From Patescibacteria group bacterium (GTDB lineage Bacteria > Patescibacteriota > Minisyncoccia > Phycocordibacterales > Phycocordibacteraceae), in NCBI GenBank assembly GCA_029260935.1, contig JAJDCJ010000017.1:1-43908 (forward strand): 43,908 nucleotides of DNA, written 5' to 3'. The notes beneath the pieces are model-generated. The model was given only the letters and a program-made list of their open reading frames with translations. It searched no databases and had not been told where the DNA came from. Position numbers and translations under genes: made by a program. Positions within the stretch are counted from its first letter, which is position 1, and each line of letters starts with the position of its first letter. Shown piece after piece: positions 1 to 8,440 of this stretch.

Positions 1-506
1 CCGCCGGTAACCGCACCTTGCACATCCTCAGGTAAATTTAAAAGACGTAGAGAATTTGAAACATATACCCTGCTCTTTCCTACCTTTTTTGCAATTTGCG
101 TATTATTTAACTTAAACTCTTGCGCAAGTCGTGCAAAAGCATGCGCTCGGTCAATAGCATTTAAATCCTCTCTTTGAAGGTTTTCAATAATGGCAAGCTC
201 TAGTTTAATGCGGTCGTGCTCTTCATTTGAACGAATAGTAACAGGAATTTGAAGCAATCCTGCGAGCTTTGAGGCGCGCAGACGTCGCTCCCCTGCTATC
301 AATTCGTAGTATGTGGACATACCGCCGTTTTCGCGCACTTCCTCGTGCCTGGTTACTACCAATGGCTGCAATACACCATATTGCCTGATTGAGTCGGCTA
401 AACCACGCAAGCGCTCCTCATTAAATTCAGTACGAGGTTGATAGGGGTTAGGTTTAACCTTGTCTATCTCAACCCAAAAAATTGCATCGCCTTGGAAGTA
501 GGACAT
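1..506 (-). CDS. parB: ParB/Spo0J-like chromosome partitioning protein (partial, C-terminus outside window)
   Basis: Minus-strand translation MSYFQGDAIFWVEIDKVKPNPYQPRTEFNEERLRGLADSIRQYGVLQPLVVTR...YELIAGERRLRASKLAGL...ENLQREDLNAIDRAHAFARLAQEF: ParB N-terminal NPxQPR and GERR motifs. Confidence 0.93.
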   Translation of the reverse strand, partial: MSYFQGDAIFWVEIDKVKPNPYQPRTEFNEERLRGLADSIRQYGVLQPLVVTRHEEVRENGGMSTYYELIAGERRLRASKLAGLLQIPVTIRSNEEHDRIKLELAIIENLQREDLNAIDRAHAFARLAQEFKLNNTQIAKKVGKSRVYVSNSLRLLNLPEDVQGAVTG

Positions 507-584
507 GTAAAAAATTGTAACATAGACACGGGCAAAAATACGAAGTAGGATACATATTAATGCACAGTACCAACTGTCGCATGT

Positions 585-666
585 GCCGAAGTGGCGGAAT
601 TGGTAGACGCGCACGACTCAAAATCGTGTCCTTTCGGGGGTGTGGGTTCGATTCCCACCTTCGGCA
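585..666 (+). tRNA. tRNA-Leu(CAA)
   Basis: Acceptor GCCGAAG/CTTCGGC, anticodon loop CTCAAAA, long variable arm, T-arm GTGGGTTCGATTCCCAC. Confidence 0.95.
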
Positions 667-950
667 CAAAATAAACGAGCATAATGCGAAGCATTGTGTG
701 ACTATTATTTTGATGCAGGAGGTGGGAGTTGAAGAGAGGCTACTGCGAAGCCCGCGAGTATACGCGGTAGGAGCCGACGGGGTCGCGAACGCTTAGTATC
801 TTTGCGAGTCATACGATGCAAAGTACTTAGCAATGGCGACCGATGCGTGCCGAGCAGAGCGAGGACACTTCCCACCTTCGGCACAAAATAAACGAGCGCA
901 ATGCGAAGCATTGTGTGACTATTATTTTGATGCAGGAGGTGGGATGAGAA
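667..950 (+). repeat. tRNA-linked modular element downstream of tRNA-Leu(CAA)
   Basis: Inverted T-arm-like copy (GGAGGTGGGAGTTGAAG), AGTATA-loop hairpin, T-T mismatch hairpin 781-841, direct copy of tRNA 3' end (CCCACCTTCGGCACAAAATAAACGAGCG) near 870-900, then the post-tRNA spacer repeated. Confidence 0.85.
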
Positions 951-1004
951 GAACGGAAACGGAAATAAAAAATAACGTGATTAATCAGGTTATTTTTTAT
1001 TTAA

Positions 1005-1637
1005 TTACATAGACCCCGCTTTTTTGATACCGGGTTCTAATGTATCATCACCCTCCTCCCAATTTGCAGGGCATACCTGACCGCCGTGTGTACGTACAAA
1101 TTGTGCCGCTTTAAGTTTCCGAATCAGCTCATGTGTTGAACGACCAATAGCATTGTCATTAATTTCCATTGCCCGCAAAATACCATCAGGGTCAATGATA
1201 AATGTACCGCGCAGTGAAATACCCTCGTCTTCGGTGTAGTCAAGTGAACCACCCTCTACGTAGGTTCCAAACGCGATTGCCAGTCTCCCTGAAGGATCAG
1301 CCGCCATAGGAAAACGAATACCTTTTACCGCCTCTGATGTTTCCAACCATACCTTGTGTGCAAAAACAGTATCGCTTGAGACACTAATAACCTCAACGCC
1401 CATATCTTGAGTCTCCTCATAGTATTTTGAAAGTTCTTCCAGTTCAGTCGGACACACAAACGTAAAGTCAGAAGGATAAAAGAATAAGACAAGCCATGTA
1501 TCTTTATAATCAGAGAAACGTACGGTGTTTACCTTATCTTTGTGGTATGTGCGAAACTCAAAGTCTGGCACTGGATGCCCCACACGCACCATACTGACAA
1601 ATCCATTCACTTCCTCTTCGGGGATATCGTTTTTCAT
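1005..1637 (-). CDS. Peroxiredoxin (AhpC/TSA family, 2-Cys type)
   Basis: FFYPSDFTFVCPTELEELS and HGGQVCPANWEEGDDTL motifs. Confidence 0.95.
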   Translation of the reverse strand: MKNDIPEEEVNGFVSMVRVGHPVPDFEFRTYHKDKVNTVRFSDYKDTWLVLFFYPSDFTFVCPTELEELSKYYEETQDMGVEVISVSSDTVFAHKVWLETSEAVKGIRFPMAADPSGRLAIAFGTYVEGGSLDYTEDEGISLRGTFIIDPDGILRAMEINDNAIGRSTHELIRKLKAAQFVRTHGGQVCPANWEEGDDTLEPGIKKAGSM

Positions 1638-1687
1638 ATTATTTTGCTATTTATTTCGTATGCCCCTATAGTACCATTAGTTTAATT

Positions 1688-2581
1688 ATGGGTAATAAAA
1701 AAATAATCTGTATAGTTGGGCCGACCGCAGTTGGCAAAACTTCACTTTCAATCCACATAGCAAAAAAAATAAAAGGTGAAGTAATCTCTGCTGATTCACG
1801 GCAGGTTTATACTGGACTTGATATAGGAACAGGAAAAGTCACCTCCGAGGAGGCCCAAGGAATACCCCACCACCTTATTGATGTTGCTGATCCTCGCGCT
1901 GTATTCAGCGCGAGCGACTATGTAAAAAAAGGCACAGAAGCTATTGCCAATATTTACTCACGAGGGGCAGTACCACTTATTGTTGGGGGAACTGGTTTTT
2001 ACATTGATGCACTGTTGGGGAAAGTTGGACTTGCCGAAGTGCCACCCAACCCCGCGCTACGGGCGCGTCTTGAAAAAGAACCACTCGCAGAGTTGCAACG
2101 CACATTGCAAGAAAAAGACCCCGAGCGGTTTGAAACGATAGATACTCAAAACCCTCGCCGTTTGGTTCGTGCACTTGAAATAGTTGATGCTCTTGGCAAA
2201 ACCCCACCGCCGTTAAACACCAGCCCCTACGCAGTGCTGTGGATAGGGCTCCGACTTCCACAAGAAGCGCTGTATGAAAAAATACACCGCCGCCTCATTG
2301 AGCGTTTTGAAAACGAACAGATGCTTGACGAAGCACGCTCACTTCATGAAAAAGGTCTCTCCTATGAGCGTATGGAAGAGCTGGGACTTGAGTATCGCTT
2401 TATGGCACGCCACCTGCAGGGGCTTTTGTCGTATGCGGATATGGTTTTAGAACTTGAAAAAGAAATTATTGCCTATGCCAAACGGCAAATGACGTGGTTC
2501 AATAAAAACAAGGAGATTCAGTGGTTTACGCCTGATGAAAAGAAGAAAATAACTGAAACGGTAAAAAAATCCCTGATCTAA
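1688..2581 (+). CDS. miaA: tRNA dimethylallyltransferase
   Basis: IVGPTAVGKTSLSIHIA, GEVISADSRQVYTGLDIGTGKV, VGGTGFYIDALL, YAKRQMTWFNK. Confidence 0.97.
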   Translation: MGNKKIICIVGPTAVGKTSLSIHIAKKIKGEVISADSRQVYTGLDIGTGKVTSEEAQGIPHHLIDVADPRAVFSASDYVKKGTEAIANIYSRGAVPLIVGGTGFYIDALLGKVGLAEVPPNPALRARLEKEPLAELQRTLQEKDPERFETIDTQNPRRLVRALEIVDALGKTPPPLNTSPYAVLWIGLRLPQEALYEKIHRRLIERFENEQMLDEARSLHEKGLSYERMEELGLEYRFMARHLQGLLSYADMVLELEKEIIAYAKRQMTWFNKNKEIQWFTPDEKKKITETVKKSLI

Positions 2582-2599
2582 CAACCTACTATGATTAAT

Positions 2600-2850
2600 C
2601 ATAGTACCCTTCTATATTCTCTCTCCGGCAAAGCCGGGCCCGGCTCCGCCGTGGCGGTTCCCGCTAGTACCAAAAAACAGCACGCAGGTGCTGTTTTTCT
2701 GTCAGGCGGTTACCCGTCACTAAGTATTTTAGTTCGCTTCGCTTCTAAAATACTAAGTGCGCTCAACCCCATCTCGCGGTCGCAAAGCGACATCGCTACG
2801 ACCCTCGCCTGTACCAAAAAACAGCACGCAGGTGCTGTTTTTCTGTCAGG
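2600..2850 (-). repeat. tRNA-linked modular element downstream of tRNA-Trp
   Basis: About 40-bp direct repeat gtaccaaaaaacagcacgcaggtgctgtttttctgtcaggcg at about 2668 and 2812; inverted tRNA-3' copy; T-T/A-A mismatch hairpin 2708-2768. Confidence 0.85.
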
Positions 2851-2921
2851 CGAGCCCACATGGATTCGAACCATGATCGACGGTTTTGGAGACCGTTATT
2901 CTACCATTGAACTATAGGCCC
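2851..2921 (-). tRNA. tRNA-Trp(CCA)
   Basis: Cloverleaf on minus strand; anticodon loop CTCCAAA; T-arm CATGGTTCGAATCCATG; acceptor GGGCCTA/TGGGCTC. Confidence 0.93.
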
Positions 2922-3046
2922 GAGTGAGAAGGATAGCATCATGTAATCATGAATAGTATCTTCGAATGATGGGCCTACAAACTTGCTTTATAGGCCCAAT
3001 ACATACGAGTGTACTCTAATAAAAGCTCTTCGGAAAGAGCTTTTTG

Positions 3047-3205
3047 TTATTTCTTCATTTCTTTGAACACCACCCGCTTGCGTACTGTAGGGTCATACTT
3101 CTTAAGCTCCAGCTTCATATTAGCCAGTTTTTTCTTATTTTTCCGCGTCCACACAATATGGCTGGAAACCGCTGATTTAAGCTTTACTAGATTATCCTGT
3201 GACAT
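3047..3205 (-). CDS. rpmG: 50S ribosomal protein bL33
   Basis: Minus-strand translation MSQDNLVKLKSAVSSHIVWTRKNKKKLANMKLELKKYDPTVRKRVVFKEMKK (52 aa; not in the supplied ORF list). Confidence 0.88.
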   Translation of the reverse strand: MSQDNLVKLKSAVSSHIVWTRKNKKKLANMKLELKKYDPTVRKRVVFKEMKK

Positions 3206-3237
3206 GTTGGTTATCCTACCCTATTTACTGGAAAAAA

Positions 3238-4173
3238 TCAAAATGAGCAGGCCTGGACTACCGTAATATCCCAGTGACCCGACTCTCGCACATACGAGTT
3301 TCCACACACATCTTTATACTGAGGATTACCGCCACGTGATCCTGCACGAGTAAATTTGCCACTATTTTCTATAAAATCATCTAATGGACCGTTCCCTTGA
3401 AGATCAATTTTAAAACCTGCTTCATGTCCAGTGTCTCCCGCCTCATGCACCCCTCGCTCAGTTCCACCGTTTACCTGTATGTCGCACTCACTGCATGCCC
3501 TTTTTAAGTTAACAGTATTATCAACAACCGACTCTTGAATGTTTTTAAGCGAGGTACATCCTGTTCCAAAACAGTCTTCCTTCACACCATCTGCCCCTGA
3601 AGTACTGGTCACCGTAATACCTTCGTCCTCAAATGTGTCTAGGGCTGTTTGATGGTCAACCGCGCTCTCAAGTGAGGGTAATGGGACAGCGTCAGGATTA
3701 CCGGGCAAACTTGCATCAATTCCAGGTGGGCCAAATGGAGTGGTCTGGAAATTTCTTTCAACACACTCAATACTATTCCATGGGAGTTTGGTCTTATCAG
3801 TATCCAAAAATACATTCATAATCAAATTCACAATAAGCCATGCGCCTAAAATAAACACCAAGCCAAGGAACACGTTACCAAATATTTTGCGTGCAGTATT
3901 AATATTTTCCTGGTTGGCAGCCGCAGTAACATAGAGAAAACCTGCATACGTAAACATTAACGTGGCAACCATAATTGCCAGGTAAATGGCAAACCGTAAT
4001 ACGTTATCAAAAAGTGATACCAAATCACATGCACCTATGTTGCCCGGATGTTGCGCAACTTTCCGAGATAATTCCTCAGGAAATATTTGTCCGAAAAAAC
4101 TGTCGGCACCGAAACTCACAAGCGGTATTAAAAACAGCGCAAAAACGCCAACGAAAATCAGTCCCTTTTTCAT
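3238..4173 (-). CDS. Pilin-like (VirB2/TrbC-type) membrane domain fused to a C-terminal M15-like/Hedgehog-type peptidase-like domain
   Basis: Signal peptide MKKGLIFVGVFALFLIPLVSFGA, two TM helices, then GHEAGFKIDL...ESGHWDITV resembling M15 metal-site spacing; start set at internal Met of ORF 3238-4290. Confidence 0.6.
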   Translation of the reverse strand: MKKGLIFVGVFALFLIPLVSFGADSFFGQIFPEELSRKVAQHPGNIGACDLVSLFDNVLRFAIYLAIMVATLMFTYAGFLYVTAAANQENINTARKIFGNVFLGLVFILGAWLIVNLIMNVFLDTDKTKLPWNSIECVERNFQTTPFGPPGIDASLPGNPDAVPLPSLESAVDHQTALDTFEDEGITVTSTSGADGVKEDCFGTGCTSLKNIQESVVDNTVNLKRACSECDIQVNGGTERGVHEAGDTGHEAGFKIDLQGNGPLDDFIENSGKFTRAGSRGGNPQYKDVCGNSYVRESGHWDITVVQACSF

Positions 4174-4536
4174 ACCCTTCAGTATACAAGAAAAAACACA
4201 GTCCCTCGCCACTTTCCAGTTCAAACGTACCCCCTCTGAAAGAGACCCCTCTTTACGCTGGGAGGGTATGTCATCATCTACAGTTGCCAACGAGGCAAGT
4301 CAAACATTCGCCGCCCATCCACAAAACAGTATTTCTACAACCGCACACGTCTCTATGGTCACAGTGAAACTTCCCCTCGTACTGTTGTATTAACGCCTCT
4401 GACTTCATACGTGCAGTATATCCCACAATTGCTTTGGGTGGACGCATGAGTTTTTCCCAAAAGGTTGCAAGTAATTTTAAGTAGCCTAACTGTTAAAGTT
4501 GATGCGGGTAGGCGAGATATAGTTTTTATTGAAGAA

Positions 4537-5103
4537 CTAGGTATGTAAAATATGAAAGGGTCGTATGACATCAGTATCAAATTTCTCAGCTGCCTCAAGG
4601 GCTATTTTAATTCTATCTTCCGCCTTTTGGCCCTCTGAGGCATACAAAGCTCCTAGCGCAATCTGGTCACCACACCCTATGGCCGTATAGTTACCCGCTC
4701 TTTCTTCTATCTGATAGTCATTGTATACAGTAAACACTTTCCCTAACAAACCAACAATGAAACTTCCTTCAAAAACCTGTTTATCTCCCTTTCCCTCCCA
4801 ACCATTTTTACTCAAACAGACGCCGAGAGCGGAAATAAATTGTGTCACAAAAAATTCCATTAAGTCCCCATCTTTCTTTTTTATTTCTGGCAAATCAAGT
4901 TGGTAGCGTACTAACTGCGCCGTGCGATAACTTCCAGAGAAACCAAAAACCCACTTAACACCCTGTGTGTCTGTGCGCATAAAAACCTTTGGGTCTGCTC
5001 GTTCTGTTAGCTGTGTTGACGACGTTGCGGCAGAATCTCCACCTATCCAAACGGTGTCATTTTCCGTTAAGGCAACAATACAGGTTGATGTTTTTGGGTT
5101 CAT
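4537..5103 (-). CDS. HslV/proteasome-like Ntn-hydrolase family protein
   Basis: TCIVALTENDTVWIGGDSAATSS resembles TTIVxVxxxGxVxIxGDxxAT of HslV/beta-type proteasome subunits; AIGCGDQIALGALYA. Confidence 0.6.
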   Translation of the reverse strand: MNPKTSTCIVALTENDTVWIGGDSAATSSTQLTERADPKVFMRTDTQGVKWVFGFSGSYRTAQLVRYQLDLPEIKKKDGDLMEFFVTQFISALGVCLSKNGWEGKGDKQVFEGSFIVGLLGKVFTVYNDYQIEERAGNYTAIGCGDQIALGALYASEGQKAEDRIKIALEAAEKFDTDVIRPFHILHT

Positions 5104-5249
5104 AAATTAACTTTAACACCTTATTTTGATTATTGACAAGTATATTTCTTCGGGTACAGCCATGTAACAAGTTGTACACGACCGTACATAACTTGTTACA
5201 TAGTCTCCAACCCGCACCAAAGCAAAAAACCTACAGCGGTGCATTTTTT

Positions 5250-5568
5250 GTCTTTTATGTGGTCACAGATAATTTCCTCGTCGTCACTCGGAAATTTCCG
5301 CGACCCTGTCTCACTTGTTTTTTCTGCTGAAAAAACATAGCTCCGACTCGCACAAGTGCATCACAAAGCAAAGCAGTTTGCTTTGCTTGCCTTGTGCGCC
5401 GGGCAGGATTTTTCCCTTACAGGGACTGTATGGGTTTCGTATTCACTTCGCTATCGCTTGTTCATATACTCAACCGCTTTCAAATCCTGCCCGAAAGGTA
5501 TGCAGATACCTTTCTCCGGTGATGCACTGAACAAAAAAACCCGCCGGAAGGCGGGATTGTTTGTTCAG
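5250..5568 (-). repeat. tRNA-linked modular element downstream of tRNA-Tyr
   Basis: Inverted tRNA-3' copy interrupted by hairpin (5479-5526), direct copy cgccgggcaggattt near 5398, GGTC..GACC hairpin 5261-5305, CTGC-loop hairpins. Confidence 0.8.
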
Positions 5569-5651
5569 TGCGCCGGGCAGGATTTGAACCTGCGTAGGAT
5601 AAATCCGTCAGATTTACAGTCTGATGCAATTGACCACTCTGCCACCGACGC
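5569..5651 (-). tRNA. tRNA-Tyr(GUA)
   Basis: Anticodon stem-loop CAGACTGTAAATCTG, class II variable arm, T-arm GCAGGTTCAAATCCTGC, acceptor GCGTCGG/CCGGCGC. Confidence 0.94.
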
Positions 5652-5684
5652 GTGCAAAAGTATGCCCTGGGAGTATATCAAGTT

Positions 5685-8387
5685 TTACGAACTTTTTGTA
5701 GTAACAGGAGTCTTTTTCATCGCAGTGCGTCTCGCCTTTGTGGCACGCGCACTTTTAACCACATCAAAGACAAATTCATCCTCTTTCAAAATTACCTTAA
5801 CCATACCTCCCTCCATAACACCACGGTCCACCATAAATGATGCAACCGGGGTGAGAATTTTAGACTGAATAAGACGCTTGAGTGGGCGCGCACCGTATTG
5901 TGGGTTATATCCTTGCTGTGCCAAATAGTCATACACCTCAGGACTTACTTCAAGTGTAATATCTTTTGTTTTGAGCCGGTTGATAACTATTGCGACCTGC
6001 ATTTTTACAATTTCTCGTATCGCCTCTTGCGAAAGTATATTAAAGAGGATAATTTCATCAAGTCGGTTCAAAAATTCTGGTCTGAAATGGTTTTTCAAAC
6101 CACTCATTACTTTTTCTTTCACCTGTTCGTACTCACTCTTGTCATCTCCAGTAACTGCCGAGAAACCAAAACTACTCATCTTATCTATAAACTCAGCCCC
6201 AATGTTACTCGTGAGGATCACAATTGAGTTTTTAAAGTTGACCTTTCTACCTTTTGCATCAGTCAAATGCCCACTATCAAGAACCTGAAGTAAGATATTA
6301 AATACCTCAGGGTGTGCCTTTTCTATTTCATCAAAAAGAATAACCGAATACGGGCGGTGACGCACACGCTCAGTCAGAGAACCACCTTCCTCATGTCCTA
6401 CATATCCAGGCGGTGCACCAATTATTTTAGAAACTGAGTGTTTCTCCATAAACTCACTCATATCAACACGAATAATTGCCTGTTCGTCGTCAAACATAAA
6501 CTTGGCAAGCGCTTTTGAAAGCTCTGTCTTACCTACCCCGGTTGGTCCCAAGAAAAGGAATGATCCTATTGGTTTATTGGGGTCTGCAATACCCACACGT
6601 GAGCGCTTCACTGAGTCGGCAACCAACTGTAGTGCTTCCTCTTGTCCTACTACGTGTGAACGCAATTCCTCTTCCATACGCGCAAGTTTCTTCGCCTCTG
6701 CCTCAAGCATGCGCGAAACTGGAATACCGGTCCATCGCGCCACCACTTCCGCGATATCAACATCAGTCACCTCTTCTTTCAAAACACGGCGAGAGCGATG
6801 GAAGCGTTTGAGGCGACCTTGTTCTTTTTCCAAATTCTTTTCAAGCTCGGGCAATTTTCCATATCTAATCTCAGCGGCCTCCGCTAAATCAGCTCGTGCT
6901 TCAGCACTTTCCGCCGCTGCCTTACGTTCATCAATTTCTTTTTTCAGCTCGCTTATTGCAGTTAATACTTCTTTTTCATTTCTCCACTTCACCTCAAGTT
7001 CTGCAGTTTTTTCTCGCGTCTCAATTATCTCCTTTTCAATACTTTTAATACGCGTCTTAGTGTTTTTACCTAAACTCTCTGCTTCATCTTTTCTGAGTGC
7101 TGCCAATTCAATTTCCAAACGGCGGATTTTTCTATCAGTTTCCTCAAGTTGTGGCGGTTTATTTTCAAGCGCAATGCGTAAGGCAGAAGCGGCCTCATCT
7201 ATGAGGTCAACTCCTTTGTCGGGTAAAAAACGGTCAGAAATGTAGCGACTTGAAAGATCAACAGCTGCAACAATCGCATCGTCCGTTATACGCACACCAT
7301 GGTACAGCTCATATTTGTCACGCAACCCTCGCAAAATAGCAATAGCATCTTCACTTGACGGTTCGTTCACATACACTGACTGGAAACGACGAGTCAGTGC
7401 CGGGTCGCGTTCAATATGTTGCTGATACTCCTTCAAAGTGGTAGCGCCGATAACGCGCAAATCACCACGTGAAAGCGCGGGCTTCAGCATATTACTGGCA
7501 TCCATAGCACCCTCGGCCGCCCCTGCACCAACGAGTGTATGAATTTCATCAATAAACAGTATTACCATACCCTCGGCGCGCTCAACTTCTTTCATAATGG
7601 TTTTCATCCGCTCTTCAAACTCACCGCGGTACTTACTGCCCGCAATCAAAAGCCCGAGATCCAAACTCATCAACTCTTTTCCTTTAAGTGACTCTGGAAC
7701 ATCACCAATTGCCATACGCTGTGCCATCCCTTCTGCAATTGCAGTCTTTCCTACTCCTGCCTCTCCAATAAGCATCGGATTATTTTTAGTGCGCCGAGAT
7801 AGAATTTGAATAATGCGCGCAATTTCAGGATCGCGACCAATCACTGGGTCAAGTTTATTTTCGCTCGCAAGCTTAGTGAGATTTCTTGTGTATTTACTCA
7901 GTGCACGGTATTTTTTTGGTGACTCAGTTTCAGATATCCTGCCATCACGAAACTCCTCCATAACTGATGCAACTGCATCGTATTCAATACGAAAACGACT
8001 AAACACCTCACCGACGGTGCCGGGGTGCTGTAGCACCCCAAGGAATAGATGCTCCACCGCAACAAACTGATCATCAAAAGAAGCTGCAATTTTTACACTC
8101 GCCTCAAGCGCTTGTGCAAGGTCAGGGGTAATGTAGAGCTGATAACTTGGCGCCATCGTACCACCGGTTGAAGGAACCTCAAGTTGTTCAATTAACGAAT
8201 CGGTAAACAGTACCGTATCAATATCAAGGCGCTCTAAAATAGAAAGGACGAGTGATTCTTCTTGTAAAATGAGCGCAAGTGCCATATGTAACGAGCTCAC
8301 TTGGTTTTGTCCACGCTCAATAGCCAGTTCGTGTGCTTTACGAACTGCTTCTTTTGCTTTGGTGGTGAAATTAGTAAAAGGAGGCAT
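5685..8387 (-). CDS. clpC: ATP-dependent Clp ATPase (ClpC/ClpB-type AAA+ chaperone)
   Basis: Clp_N repeats; [13 protein letters not shown] and [15 protein letters not shown] Walker [12 protein letters not shown]; long coiled-coil middle domain. Confidence 0.92.
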   Translation of the reverse strand: MPPFTNFTTKAKEAVRKAHELAIERGQNQVSSLHMALALILQEESLVLSILERLDIDTVLFTDSLIEQLEVPSTGGTMAPSYQLYITPDLAQALEASVKIAASFDDQFVAVEHLFLGVLQHPGTVGEVFSRFRIEYDAVASVMEEFRDGRISETESPKKYRALSKYTRNLTKLASENKLDPVIGRDPEIARIIQILSRRTKNNPMLIGEAGVGKTAIAEGMAQRMAIGDVPESLKGKELMSLDLGLLIAGSKYRGEFEERMKTIMKEVERAEGMVILFIDEIHTLVGAGAAEGAMDASNMLKPALSRGDLRVIGATTLKEYQQHIERDPALTRRFQSVYVNEPSSEDAIAILRGLRDKYELYHGVRITDDAIVAAVDLSSRYISDRFLPDKGVDLIDEAASALRIALENKPPQLEETDRKIRRLEIELAALRKDEAESLGKNTKTRIKSIEKEIIETREKTAELEVKWRNEKEVLTAISELKKEIDERKAAAESAEARADLAEAAEIRYGKLPELEKNLEKEQGRLKRFHRSRRVLKEEVTDVDIAEVVARWTGIPVSRMLEAEAKKLARMEEELRSHVVGQEEALQLVADSVKRSRVGIADPNKPIGSFLFLGPTGVGKTELSKALAKFMFDDEQAIIRVDMSEFMEKHSVSKIIGAPPGYVGHEEGGSLTERVRHRPYSVILFDEIEKAHPEVFNILLQVLDSGHLTDAKGRKVNFKNSIVILTSNIGAEFIDKMSSFGFSAVTGDDKSEYEQVKEKVMSGLKNHFRPEFLNRLDEIILFNILSQEAIREIVKMQVAIVINRLKTKDITLEVSPEVYDYLAQQGYNPQYGARPLKRLIQSKILTPVASFMVDRGVMEGGMVKVILKEDEFVFDVVKSARATKARRTAMKKTPVTTKSS

Positions 8388-8440
8388 AGATATACTTATT
8401 TTACACTATATGAATTAGGAAGTGAACGAATGATCTTTTA

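Noticed and set aside
2677-2838. Explaining all tRNA-flanking hairpins as ordinary Rho-independent terminators
   Set aside because: Only the first hairpin of each unit has a T-tract. The inverted/direct tRNA copies and T-T mismatch hairpins do not fit terminators.
3986-4393. Plus-strand ORFs 3975-4393
   Set aside because: Antisense to the pilin/peptidase-like gene; no recognisable domain.
5356-5868. 170-aa ORF
   Set aside because: Runs through the tRNA-Tyr element and the end of clpC; created by repeats.
6502-7245. 247-aa plus-strand ORF
   Set aside because: Fully antisense to the ClpC-type gene, Ser-rich composition typical of a shadow ORF.
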